64,000 nt of DNA from CALAMC01 sp964459465. GTDB lineage: Bacteria > Zixibacteria > MSB-5A5 > GN15 > PGXB01. The notes under the pieces were generated by a model, which saw nothing but the letters and a program-made list of their open reading frames with translations, searched no databases and was not told the origin of the DNA. Positions 8,277 through 17,375 of the stretch are shown here, in pieces (the first letter of the stretch is position 1; every line of letters begins with the position of its first letter). The DNA lies in contig CAYWLR010000004.1 in assembly GCA_964459465.1 (NCBI GenBank), positions 1 through 64,000 on the forward strand, given 5' to 3'. Made by a program: the position numbers and the translations under genes.

Positions 8277-11200
8277 TTGAAATCGACAAGAGGTATGTTG
8301 CTGCTGGGATTACTGGTTATCCTGGCGACCGGCTTGGCACTGCCTGCCGCGGCCGGCGAAACGGTGGTTCTAAGTAATGAACAATCGGGACTCACCGTCC
8401 TCAACCAGAGTCTCACTTCTGTAACCGTCAAGGTTAACGTAGGTAGCGTGGAATTCATCCCCGTGGTAACCAAGGAAGGTGAATTTGTCCTGCCGCGGGT
8501 CGACCGTTTTGCCCGCTCCCAGGACTTTGGCAATCCGGATTTGCCTGTCTTGAGCAAACTTCTGGCTATTCCTGTAAACAGCCAGGTCATCGCAACTGTC
8601 ATTGACCGGCAGACAGAAGAAATCCACTTGCAGGATATCGGCATCACCAATCACATTATGCCCGCCCAGCCGTCCCTGTCCAAGTCGGAACGTCCTGAAG
8701 ACGTGGAATTCTTGTATAACGTTGCCGCCTACGAACAACCCGGTTATTACAGCCTTGACGAAACCCAAACCCAGATAATGGGCACATTGCGCAGCCTTCA
8801 TCTGGGTATGGTTACGGTGGCGCCTTTTGCCTATGACCCCGTCGAAAACAAATTACAGATAACGCGCGAAATCACCTTGCAGATTGACTTCGTCGGTGGC
8901 GATTTGGAGGCCACGGAAGACCTTTATAAAAAGTATTACTCTCCGTTTTATGAACCCATCTATGACATGATCTGCAATTATGAAGGGGCGTCAGCTTATA
9001 GCAAAACCAATGACTCCTTCGACCTGGTCAAATATCCGGTCAAATACTTGATAATCTCCGACCGCATGTTCGAATCCCAGCTTGAGCCTTTTATTGAGTG
9101 GAAAACCAAAAAAGGCTTTAACGTCATAACCGCCTATACCGATGTTATCGGGACCTCTCGCACCGCTATCAAGAACTATATTCAGGGCCTTTATGATGCG
9201 GGAACGACGGAAGATCCTGCTCCCTCATTCGTTTTGCTCGTGGGCGATGTTGCCCAGATAGAATCCTGGAGCGGAACCGCCGGAAGTCATATTTCCGATC
9301 TTTATTATTGCGAATTCACAGGCGATAATCTGCCGGAAATATATTATGGCCGTTTCTCGGCTTCGGAACCCTCTCACCTGCAACCGCAGATTGACAAGAC
9401 TCTCGAATACGAACAATACTTAATGCCCGACCCCAGTTACCTCGAAGAAGTGACATTGGTTTCGGGCGTCGATGGCACCTATGCCATTACCCACGGTAAC
9501 GGTCAAATTAATTATGGCACGACATATTATTTTAACGCCGCTCATGGCATAACCCCCAACGTTTGGCTCTACCCGGCGTCTGACGCCAGTGGCGCCGCCG
9601 CCGCCATTATTGCTACGATCAACGACGGTGTCGGCCTGTACAACTATACCGCCCACTGCAGCCCTGCCGGACATGCCGATCCTTCTTTCACGACTTCCGA
9701 TATTCCCGGCTTGACCAACTATCATAAATACCTGCTGGGTATTGGCAACTGTTGCGAGTCAAATACCTTTAACGCAAGCTCGCCCTGTTTCGGCGAGGCC
9801 TTTCTCCGTGTCGCCGACAAAGGCGGTATCGGGTATATCGGCGGGACCAACTCGACCTATTGGTACGAGGATTATTACTGGGGTGTCGGTTATGGCCCCG
9901 TTGTCGGCTCCGGTCCCACCTATGAGCAAACCACACATGGCGCCTATGACGGTCTCTTCCACGACCATGGCGAACCGGTCGAACGGCACTATGTAACCAA
10001 TGCCGCCATCATATTTGCCGGCAACCTGGCCGTTTGCGAGGGTGGCTCGCGAGTAACCTATTACTGGGAAATCTATCACCTCATGGGTGATCCCTCGGTC
10101 ATGAGCTACATGGGTGTACCTACCGAAAATAACATCAGCCATGCCTCGACCCTTCTGCTTTCGGCCAGCACCTTTACCGTCGAAGCCGATCCGGGCTCGT
10201 ATGTGGCCCTCTCGCGCGATGGCGTCCTGTACGGTGCCGCTTATGTCGATGCTTCCGGCTCCGTTGACGTTACCCTCGAACCGTTTGGCATTCCCGGTGA
10301 AGCCGATATCGTTATCACTGCCCAAAACCGCCAGCCGTACATATCGACTGTAACCGTTATCGCCCCGGATGGACCGTTTCTGGTTTATGACGGCAGTGTT
10401 GTCAATGATATCGCCGGCAACAACAACGGCCTGGTCGATTACAGTGAAACGATTTTGCTGGGCGTGACCTTGAAAAACGTCGGCCCCGATGTCTGCAATA
10501 ACATTACGGCCACGCTGACCACGACCGATGAATACGTAACCATTTATGATAACACCGAATTGTATGAATCCATCGATGGCGATTTCGGTACCAAGTATAT
10601 CGCCGACGCCTTTAGTTTCAAGGTTGCCTCGACCGTTCCGGATAAGCATAAGCTCATCTTTTCTCTGGAGCTTTATGGAACCGATAAGTGGGATACTACC
10701 TGGGTGACCAATTTCAACCTGACAGCCCATGCCCCGAATATTGAATTCGTGTCGGTGCAGGTCGCCGATATCGGCGGCAACGGCAACGGAATCCTTGACC
10801 CAGGTGAATCCGGCGAGCTGGTCGTGACCATTCGGAATATCGGTTCCGGTCAGGCGACCGAGGTTGCCGTCAGCCTTTCCGAAACCGATCCCTATGGCAC
10901 GGTTAACGATGACTATGGTTATATCGGCTCGGTGGATTCGGCGGGCGGCACCGGCAATAATGCCGCCGATGTTTTCAATGTCTCCGCCGGCTCTACCTGC
11001 CCCATGGGCTATGAAATGACCTTCGACCTGACCATCACGGGCGCAGGTAATTATTTCAAAGAAACGCAATTCATGATTATTGTCGGTGACCGTGAAGCCC
11101 TCTTTACCGAAGATTTTTCTTCTGACCAGGGCTGGACCGGTTATGGCGGCACCGCCGAATGGACGCGCGGTCCCGCCGGTGGCGGTCCCGGGACCGATTC

Positions 11201-13529
11201 TTACGGCGGCCCCGATCCGGCTGTCGACCACAGCCCGACCGAAGACAATATGGTCCTCGGCAATGACCTGACTCCCACCGACGGCGATTACAGCGCCAGC
11301 ATCAGCGGAACCCAGTGGATTACTTCCCCGATTATCGATTGCTCTGACTATTCCAGCGTTCAGTTGACATACTGGCGCTGGCTGGGTGTGGAAAGCTCCA
11401 ATTATGATCACGCCTATTTCCAGGTTTACAACGGAACCACTTGGGTTACTCTTTACGAAAATTCGGCGACCACAAATGAACAGACATGGAGCGAACATTT
11501 CCATGATTTAACCGCTTATGCCGACGATAATTCCGAATTCCGGATTCGTTTCGGCCTCGGCGGGACCGACGGTTCCATGCAGTATTGCGGCTGGAATATC
11601 GACGATATTGTCATCAAAGGCTATAACCAGGCCACCGGAACACCGGCTTTGTCGATGGGATCGAGCTCCTTTGACGAAAGCATGGATATCGACGCCTCCA
11701 TCCAGCGTACCATTCACATTGACAATAACGGCGACGGACGTCTCAAAATCAAGTTTCTCTCCGCCGAATATCCCTGGCTAACCCATTATACCGGCTATAA
11801 TTATATTCAGGCCGGCGGTTCCGCCGATTTCACATTTACGATTAATACCACCGGTATGAGCGCCGGTGATTATGATGGTGCTTTGAACTATGAAACGAAT
11901 GACCCGGCTCATTTGAACGGCTCTATTCCCGTTGACCTTCATATCTATGCGCCGCAAAGCGCCTTCAGTCATGAAATGGTAGCCGACAGCCTCGATCCCG
12001 ATCAAACTTCCGCTACCAGCCTGCATATCGACAATACCGGTCAGGGTACGCTGAAAATTCAATTCAGTACCGACATCAACTGGCTGAATATTAGTACCGC
12101 TCTCAATACCATCGGGCCGGGAGGTAATCTCGACTTCGGCATGACCTTCAATTCAGCCGGATTGAATCCGGGTGTTTATTACGGCAATCTCTCATATACG
12201 ACCACTGATCCGGCCGATCCCAGCGGCAGTATCCCGCTCATGTTAAATATCTATGCTCCGGTCATGGCGGTGGATATGCTCGCGTTGAATGAAGATGTCG
12301 CGATCGGTGAATTCGAAACATTCCCGATTAATATCGACAACAGCGGCCCCGGTCGGCTGAACTTTACGGTTGGGTGCGTCATGTACAGCAAGGGCCGTGT
12401 TGTTCCTGTAACGGTAGCCACTGAAAATGTTCGCGAACCTATTGGCCATGTGCTGATGGATGCCGACAAAGACGGCGGCACGATGGAGCCGATATATGCC
12501 CCGCAGGATAAATCCAGCGGTGGCCCCGATGCCTTCGGACACAACTGGGTTGATTCCGACGATCCGCAGGCGACGCCATATTCATGGGTTGATATTTCTG
12601 CGGTTGGCATCGATGTCCAGGCTTCAGCGGATCCGCTGACCGACGATGATTTCGCCGGACCATTTGACATCGGCTTTGCTTTCCCGTACTATGACAATGT
12701 CTATACCCAGTTGTATATCGGCTCGAATGGTTTAATATCGTTCGGCGCCGGAGTGACATCACGCAATAACGATTACATCGATGCGGCGATAGCCCCATTC
12801 AATTTGATCGCCATGTGGTGGGATGACCTTGATCCCCGTAAAGGTGGCAATGTGTATTACCATTACGATGCCCCCGGCGGCAGGTTCATTGTCACCTTCT
12901 CGGACATTCGGCGTTACGCCTTCCCCGATGGAACCGGCAGTCTGAACTTCCAGGTTATCCTGGATCCCAGCGGCAAAATTACTTTGCAGTATGCCACCAT
13001 GGATCCGGGCACCAGTAATCTTCTGGGAGCCTCTGTCGGCCTGAAAAACCAGGATGGTTCCGATTACCTGGTTATCGTCAGGAACGCCGCCTATATGCAT
13101 AATGACCTCGCCATCCACATTACGGCTGGCGGCTGGCTTGACGTTCAGCCGCGCGGTGGTTCGATCGCACCATTTGCCAACACCTCGCTGGAAGTGAAAC
13201 TGGATGCCTCCGAACTCGGTTATGGCACCTACAACGGTCAAATTGAAATATCCTCGAACGATCCGCTTTATCCGGTTCATACCATTCCGGTCGTGATGAC
13301 GGTCGGCGATCCCTGGTTCTGCGGCGACGTGGATAACAGCGGCTCGCCCGTTCCCAATCTGATTGATATTCTGTATCTGATCGATTACCTGTATGGTGAA
13401 CCGGCCGGACCGGCCCCGCCATTCCCCGATGCCGCCGACGTTGACGCTTCGGGCAAAATCGATTTGATCGATATTCTGACGATTATCGGATTTGTATACA
13501 ACGAAACGGGTGAGCTTATTTGCCCGTAA
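8277..13529 (+). CDS. Secreted gingipain-like C25 cysteine endopeptidase with C-terminal dockerin
   Basis: 1750 residues. The start is TTG at 8277, set by AGGAGG (8266-8271) and a signal peptide (residues 1-26). A C25-type propeptide covers about 30-215 and the caspase-like catalytic domain about 245-600. The predicted dyad is His460 in YTAHCSPAGH and Cys492 or Cys493 in GIGNCCESN, followed by the family-typical PCFGEAFLR. Further domains are a gingipain-type Ig module (about 620-698), two CARDB-like modules (700-934), a MAM-like module (940-1116), Hydin/BACON-like Ig modules (1120-1330), a NIDO-like region (1437-1590), another Hydin-like module, and a dockerin pair at about 1680-1750 (CGDVDNSG and ADVDASGKIDLID). 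It should cleave proteins outside the cell. Classical gingipains end in a type IX secretion tail; here a dockerin takes that place. Dyad assignment is by motif only. Confidence 0.85.
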   Translation: MKSTRGMLLLGLLVILATGLALPAAAGETVVLSNEQSGLTVLNQSLTSVTVKVNVGSVEFIPVVTKEGEFVLPRVDRFARSQDFGNPDLPVLSKLLAIPVNSQVIATVIDRQTEEIHLQDIGITNHIMPAQPSLSKSERPEDVEFLYNVAAYEQPGYYSLDETQTQIMGTLRSLHLGMVTVAPFAYDPVENKLQITREITLQIDFVGGDLEATEDLYKKYYSPFYEPIYDMICNYEGASAYSKTNDSFDLVKYPVKYLIISDRMFESQLEPFIEWKTKKGFNVITAYTDVIGTSRTAIKNYIQGLYDAGTTEDPAPSFVLLVGDVAQIESWSGTAGSHISDLYYCEFTGDNLPEIYYGRFSASEPSHLQPQIDKTLEYEQYLMPDPSYLEEVTLVSGVDGTYAITHGNGQINYGTTYYFNAAHGITPNVWLYPASDASGAAAAIIATINDGVGLYNYTAHCSPAGHADPSFTTSDIPGLTNYHKYLLGIGNCCESNTFNASSPCFGEAFLRVADKGGIGYIGGTNSTYWYEDYYWGVGYGPVVGSGPTYEQTTHGAYDGLFHDHGEPVERHYVTNAAIIFAGNLAVCEGGSRVTYYWEIYHLMGDPSVMSYMGVPTENNISHASTLLLSASTFTVEADPGSYVALSRDGVLYGAAYVDASGSVDVTLEPFGIPGEADIVITAQNRQPYISTVTVIAPDGPFLVYDGSVVNDIAGNNNGLVDYSETILLGVTLKNVGPDVCNNITATLTTTDEYVTIYDNTELYESIDGDFGTKYIADAFSFKVASTVPDKHKLIFSLELYGTDKWDTTWVTNFNLTAHAPNIEFVSVQVADIGGNGNGILDPGESGELVVTIRNIGSGQATEVAVSLSETDPYGTVNDDYGYIGSVDSAGGTGNNAADVFNVSAGSTCPMGYEMTFDLTITGAGNYFKETQFMIIVGDREALFTEDFSSDQGWTGYGGTAEWTRGPAGGGPGTDSYGGPDPAVDHSPTEDNMVLGNDLTPTDGDYSASISGTQWITSPIIDCSDYSSVQLTYWRWLGVESSNYDHAYFQVYNGTTWVTLYENSATTNEQTWSEHFHDLTAYADDNSEFRIRFGLGGTDGSMQYCGWNIDDIVIKGYNQATGTPALSMGSSSFDESMDIDASIQRTIHIDNNGDGRLKIKFLSAEYPWLTHYTGYNYIQAGGSADFTFTINTTGMSAGDYDGALNYETNDPAHLNGSIPVDLHIYAPQSAFSHEMVADSLDPDQTSATSLHIDNTGQGTLKIQFSTDINWLNISTALNTIGPGGNLDFGMTFNSAGLNPGVYYGNLSYTTTDPADPSGSIPLMLNIYAPVMAVDMLALNEDVAIGEFETFPINIDNSGPGRLNFTVGCVMYSKGRVVPVTVATENVREPIGHVLMDADKDGGTMEPIYAPQDKSSGGPDAFGHNWVDSDDPQATPYSWVDISAVGIDVQASADPLTDDDFAGPFDIGFAFPYYDNVYTQLYIGSNGLISFGAGVTSRNNDYIDAAIAPFNLIAMWWDDLDPRKGGNVYYHYDAPGGRFIVTFSDIRRYAFPDGTGSLNFQVILDPSGKITLQYATMDPGTSNLLGASVGLKNQDGSDYLVIVRNAAYMHNDLAIHITAGGWLDVQPRGGSIAPFANTSLEVKLDASELGYGTYNGQIEISSNDPLYPVHTIPVVMTVGDPWFCGDVDNSGSPVPNLIDILYLIDYLYGEPAGPAPPFPDAADVDASGKIDLIDILTIIGFVYNETGELICP

Positions 13530-13543
13530 TTTAGATAGGAATT

Positions 13544-13577
13544 CGGGGGGCGGCATTTGCCCGTCCCCCGTTTTTTC
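13544..13577 (+). terminator. Intrinsic terminator after the C25 peptidase
   Basis: A GC-rich stem starts CGGGGGGCGG (13544-13553) and closes on CCGTCCCCCG (13561-13570), followed by TTTTTT. The next gene (M14) starts about 100 bases later. Confidence 0.85.
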
Positions 13578-13674
13578 CGACGCCTCGAAAGGCGGCCAAC
13601 GGAATATGAGGAGGGCAATAAACTAACGGAAGCTTTGACCGATTTATGTTTTAACAGCAGGCAGGATTGATAAT

Positions 13675-16600
13675 ATGAAAAGCAAAACACTGTTATTACT
13701 TTCTACTTTGTTTATGGTCGTTTTGACCGCGGCGGCTTCAGCCAACGAAACATATTTTAAATTCAATATTTCATCTCATGACGAACTGGAGCTGTTGACC
13801 CGCGTTATATCCATCGATAATGTCATTGACGGAACCGTTTTTGCCTACGCCAATGACGAAGAATTGAAAAGATTCGAAAGCCTTGGCTATAGCTACACCG
13901 TCCTGCCGCGCCCCAGCACGCTTATTACGCCTAAAATGTCTTCGGACAAAGCCGATATTGCCGCCTGGGACTCATATCCGACCTACGATGCCTATGAGGC
14001 AATGATGTCTCAATTTGCCTCCAACTATCCTGACCTCTGCCGCCTGGTTTATGCCGGGTATTCCGTCCAGGGACGGCAGATCATTTTTGCCGTCATTTCC
14101 GATAACGTCAATATCGACGAAGATGAACCGGAAGTGATGTACACAAGTTCCATGCACGGTGATGAAATCACGGCTTATGTCCTGATGCTCCGGTTAATAG
14201 ATTCTTTACTTACGAGTTATGGATCCGATTCCCTCATCACGCGCCTTGTTGACAGTTGTGAGATTTGGATTAACCCTCTTGCCAATCCCGACGGAACTTA
14301 TGCCTCCGGCAACCACACCGTCAGCGGGGCTACCCGCTATAACGCCAATAGCATCGACATTAACCGTAATTTCCCCGATCCCGATGACGGCCAGCATCCC
14401 GATGGCAATAGCTGGCAACCGGAAACGGTGGTTATGATGAACCTGGCCAATAACCATAATTTCGTCATTTCGTCGAATTTTCACGGCGGCGCCGAAGTCC
14501 TGAATTATCCCTGGGATACATGGTCAAAGCTTCATGCCGATAACCAGTGGTTTATTGATATTTGCCGGATGTACGCTGACACCGCCCAACATTACAGTCC
14601 CAGCGGGTATATGAACGATCTAAACAACGGCATCACCAATGGCTACGCTTGGTACACCATTACCGGCGGACGTCAGGATTATATGAATTATTGGCATCAT
14701 TGTCGCGAAGTTACTCTGGAAATCTCATCAACGAAACTCCCTTCCGGTTCGCAGCTACCCAATTATTGGAATTACAATCGCATTGCTTTGCTCGATTATC
14801 TGGAAAACGCCCTATATGGAATCCGGGGCATTATTACTGATGCTAATACCGGTCAGCCCGTACACGCTAAGGTCCGGGTGCTGGGGCACGATTTCGATTC
14901 CAGCGAAGTTTACAGCGACGCTGTCATCGGGAATTATCACCGCATGATTGACGCCGGTACATATAATCTGGAATTCTCGGCGCCCGGATATTATTCCGAT
15001 ACAATAATATCTGTCGTCGTTACTGATTTTAATACCGTCCGCCACGACATTGCCTTGGTTCCTCTGCCGGTTTTGCCTGACCTCGCATACTTATCATACC
15101 TTGGACCCGACGTCGACCCCGGTGATAACGATGTCTCTCTGTATGTTACTCTGGTCAACAGCGGCCCCGGCAACGCCAATAATGCATCGGCGACGCTTTC
15201 CACGACCGACCCCTACATTACCATCGATCAAAATTACACTACCTTCCCGACGATTACCGCCCTCGGCGGAACGGGCACCTCGCAGACCGCCCTTGTTTTC
15301 GATGTTTCCCCGTCCTGCCCTTTGTATCATGAAGTCAGTTTCCGACTCGATGTCTCTGCCGACCTCGGTTATAATGAAACTATCTACTTCAGTCTGTTTG
15401 TCGGCCAATCCATCGAAAATTTCGAAACCGGCGATTTTTCGTCTTTCGCCTGGCAGTCAGCGGGTAATCAGCCCTGGCAGATTGTCAGTTTCGACCCGTA
15501 CGAGGGGACATATTGTGCCAGGTCCGGGGCCATCGGCAACAGCCAGACGTCGGAAATGCGGCTCCAGATGACCGTAACCGGATCGGGAACGATTTCATTT
15601 TATTATAAAGTATCATCCGAATCCGGCTGGGACTATCTCAAGTTTTACATGAACAGCAGCCTTAAAGGCCAGTGGTCGGGTGAAGTCGGTTGGACCAAAG
15701 TATCGTACAATGTGGCCGCCGGTACCTACACGTTTAAATGGATTTATACTAAAGACAGCTATGGGGCATCGGGCAGCGATTGCGCCTGGGTGGACAAAAT
15801 AATTTTCCCGCCCAGCCAGAAATCTATTACGATTACCACGGTCTCCCTGCCTGACTGGACGGTGAATGTCCCCTATTCACAACAATTGCAGGCAGAAGGT
15901 GGAACCGGCACACTCACCTGGTCCGACAAGAACGGCAATTTGTCCGGAACTGGTTTAAGTATTAGTACAAATGGTCTGGTATCCGGAACTCCGGTTTCGT
16001 CGGCGTCTATATCCTTCACGGCCAGAGTCGTCGATTCCGAAAGTTCTTCAGGCGAAAAACCATTCAGCTTTACCATCAACCCGGCCCCGACTATTACGAC
16101 CGCTTCTGAACTGCCGCAGGCCACGAGATCGGCGGCATATTCTATACAACTGGCCGCTACCGGTGGTACAGGAACAAAAATCTGGGGCGATAAATTCAAT
16201 CAGCTTACCGGAACCGGTTTGACCCTAAATGCTACTGGACTGGTATCCGGGACACCGTTGACAACGGGAACGGTTAATTTCACCGCGGTCGTTAGCGATA
16301 CTCCGGGAGCCTCGACCGATAAAGCCATGTCTATATATGTCAATCCGGCCGTAGATATCGTATCGGCGACCATTCCTGATTGGACGCAGGGTGTGGCCTT
16401 TTCATCGCAATTGGAGGCAACCGGAGGCACGGCACCATTGACTTGGGATGATAAAAACGGCAGTCTGGCGGCATTTGGGCTTTCATTGTCGGCGGCCGGA
16501 TTAATTTCCGGAACCCCCGGCAACCACGGGCCCGTTTCATTCACCGCCCGCGTGACCGATGTCAACCAGAGCAGCGATGAACAGCTCTATAATTTCACGC

Positions 16601-17088
16601 TGAATGCCCCGGTCGAAATAACTTCGTTAACCATTCCTTCCGGTGCGGCCGGAGAGGAATATTCTTTCCAGTTGACCGCTTCCGGCGGAACCGGGATATT
16701 GTCATGGCTTGACCAGGATAACGACTTGGCTGGAAGCGGCGTGATGCTGGCGTCTTCAGGCTTATTATCCGGCACCCCCCTTGTATCCGGAACCATTGCC
16801 TTCACGGCCTATACCGAAGATCAGGTCGGGAGTTCCGATACTCGCGCTCTTGACCTTATTATCGGGAATACCTTTGTTTGCGGCGATGTTACCGGCGAGG
16901 GCGATATCAATCTGCTCGATATATTGTTCTTAATCGATTATGTCTATGGTGTTCCTCCCGGCCCGGCACCAGATCCGCTCGCAAGCGCTGATATCAACTC
17001 CGACCTCAATATCAACCTGTTGGATATTCTGGGCCTGATCGATTACATTTACTCGGTTCCACCTGGTCCGGCGCCTAATTGCCCGTGA
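13675..17088 (+). CDS. Secreted M14 zinc carboxypeptidase with Ig repeats and C-terminal dockerin
   Basis: 1137 residues, with a signal peptide at 1-23. The M14 domain (about 100-370) shows the zinc ligands His161 and Glu164 in MHGDE, the third ligand His270 in NFHGG, substrate-side motifs NPDGTY and DINRNFP, and the catalytic Glu349 in EVTLEIS. A carboxypeptidase-regulatory/transthyretin-like domain follows (about 380-460), then a CARDB-like module, a jelly-roll module (about 580-710), and four putative-Ig (He_PIG-type) repeats of about 87 residues (716-1064), three of which start near (L/I)P(D/Q). A dockerin pair closes the protein (about 1067-1137: DVTGEGDINLLD, DINSDLNINLLD). It should remove C-terminal residues from peptides, complementing the neighbouring endopeptidases. 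It has its own terminator. Confidence 0.88.
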   Translation: MKSKTLLLLSTLFMVVLTAAASANETYFKFNISSHDELELLTRVISIDNVIDGTVFAYANDEELKRFESLGYSYTVLPRPSTLITPKMSSDKADIAAWDSYPTYDAYEAMMSQFASNYPDLCRLVYAGYSVQGRQIIFAVISDNVNIDEDEPEVMYTSSMHGDEITAYVLMLRLIDSLLTSYGSDSLITRLVDSCEIWINPLANPDGTYASGNHTVSGATRYNANSIDINRNFPDPDDGQHPDGNSWQPETVVMMNLANNHNFVISSNFHGGAEVLNYPWDTWSKLHADNQWFIDICRMYADTAQHYSPSGYMNDLNNGITNGYAWYTITGGRQDYMNYWHHCREVTLEISSTKLPSGSQLPNYWNYNRIALLDYLENALYGIRGIITDANTGQPVHAKVRVLGHDFDSSEVYSDAVIGNYHRMIDAGTYNLEFSAPGYYSDTIISVVVTDFNTVRHDIALVPLPVLPDLAYLSYLGPDVDPGDNDVSLYVTLVNSGPGNANNASATLSTTDPYITIDQNYTTFPTITALGGTGTSQTALVFDVSPSCPLYHEVSFRLDVSADLGYNETIYFSLFVGQSIENFETGDFSSFAWQSAGNQPWQIVSFDPYEGTYCARSGAIGNSQTSEMRLQMTVTGSGTISFYYKVSSESGWDYLKFYMNSSLKGQWSGEVGWTKVSYNVAAGTYTFKWIYTKDSYGASGSDCAWVDKIIFPPSQKSITITTVSLPDWTVNVPYSQQLQAEGGTGTLTWSDKNGNLSGTGLSISTNGLVSGTPVSSASISFTARVVDSESSSGEKPFSFTINPAPTITTASELPQATRSAAYSIQLAATGGTGTKIWGDKFNQLTGTGLTLNATGLVSGTPLTTGTVNFTAVVSDTPGASTDKAMSIYVNPAVDIVSATIPDWTQGVAFSSQLEATGGTAPLTWDDKNGSLAAFGLSLSAAGLISGTPGNHGPVSFTARVTDVNQSSDEQLYNFTLNAPVEITSLTIPSGAAGEEYSFQLTASGGTGILSWLDQDNDLAGSGVMLASSGLLSGTPLVSGTIAFTAYTEDQVGSSDTRALDLIIGNTFVCGDVTGEGDINLLDILFLIDYVYGVPPGPAPDPLASADINSDLNINLLDILGLIDYIYSVPPGPAPNCP
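15826..16866 (+). repeat. Four in-frame Ig-like repeats in the M14 gene
   Basis: Units begin near 15826, 16090, 16351 and 16612, a period of about 261 bases (87 codons). Each carries a version of TGGTG...W.DK(N/F)...L.GTGL...GL(V/I/L)SGTP...F.A.V.D. They are closely related to the six repeats in the downstream metallopeptidase gene. Confidence 0.8.
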
Positions 17089-17107
17089 TTATCCGGAAAT
17101 ATATTCC

Positions 17108-17147
17108 AAAAAGAACGACGACCTGTCCAGTCGTCGTTCTTTTTTAT
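17108..17147 (+). terminator. Intrinsic terminator after the M14 carboxypeptidase
   Basis: A perfect 12-bp stem AAGAACGACGAC (17111-17122) / GTCGTCGTTCTT (17130-17141) with a 7-base loop, flanked by an A run and a T run. Confidence 0.92.
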
Positions 17148-17199
17148 TTTTTATGTTGGATTTGACCATGTAAAAGGCGATTTTGGATTATATTTAGGG

Positions 17200-17227
17200 T
17201 TGACATGACGGGCTATTTTATTATATT
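17200..17227 (+). promoter_or_regulatory. Promoter for the M36-like peptidase gene
   Basis: TTGACA (17200-17205), 16 bases, TATATT (17222-17227), the same layout as at 8017-8044. It gives a leader of about 140 bases, which contains the inverted pair GGGACG / CGTGGTCC region near 17300 but no feature I can name. Confidence 0.6.
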
Positions 17228-17375
17228 TTATTAAGTTATAAGGCCTGCGTAAATTGTTGAAGTACTCGCCAATCCCGTATTCGGAGGGAATTTTAAAGCT
17301 CGGGACGCCCGTGGTCCGACTATTTTATTTGGCCAGATATTTAACTAACCCATTAATAAACAACCGGAGCGACGT

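Noticed and set aside
9759..11504. A 581-codon minus-strand open frame inside the C25 peptidase gene
   Set aside because: Same reason: shadow of codon bias, no ribosome-binding site and no domain signal, while the plus strand carries clear Ig and MAM-like modules.
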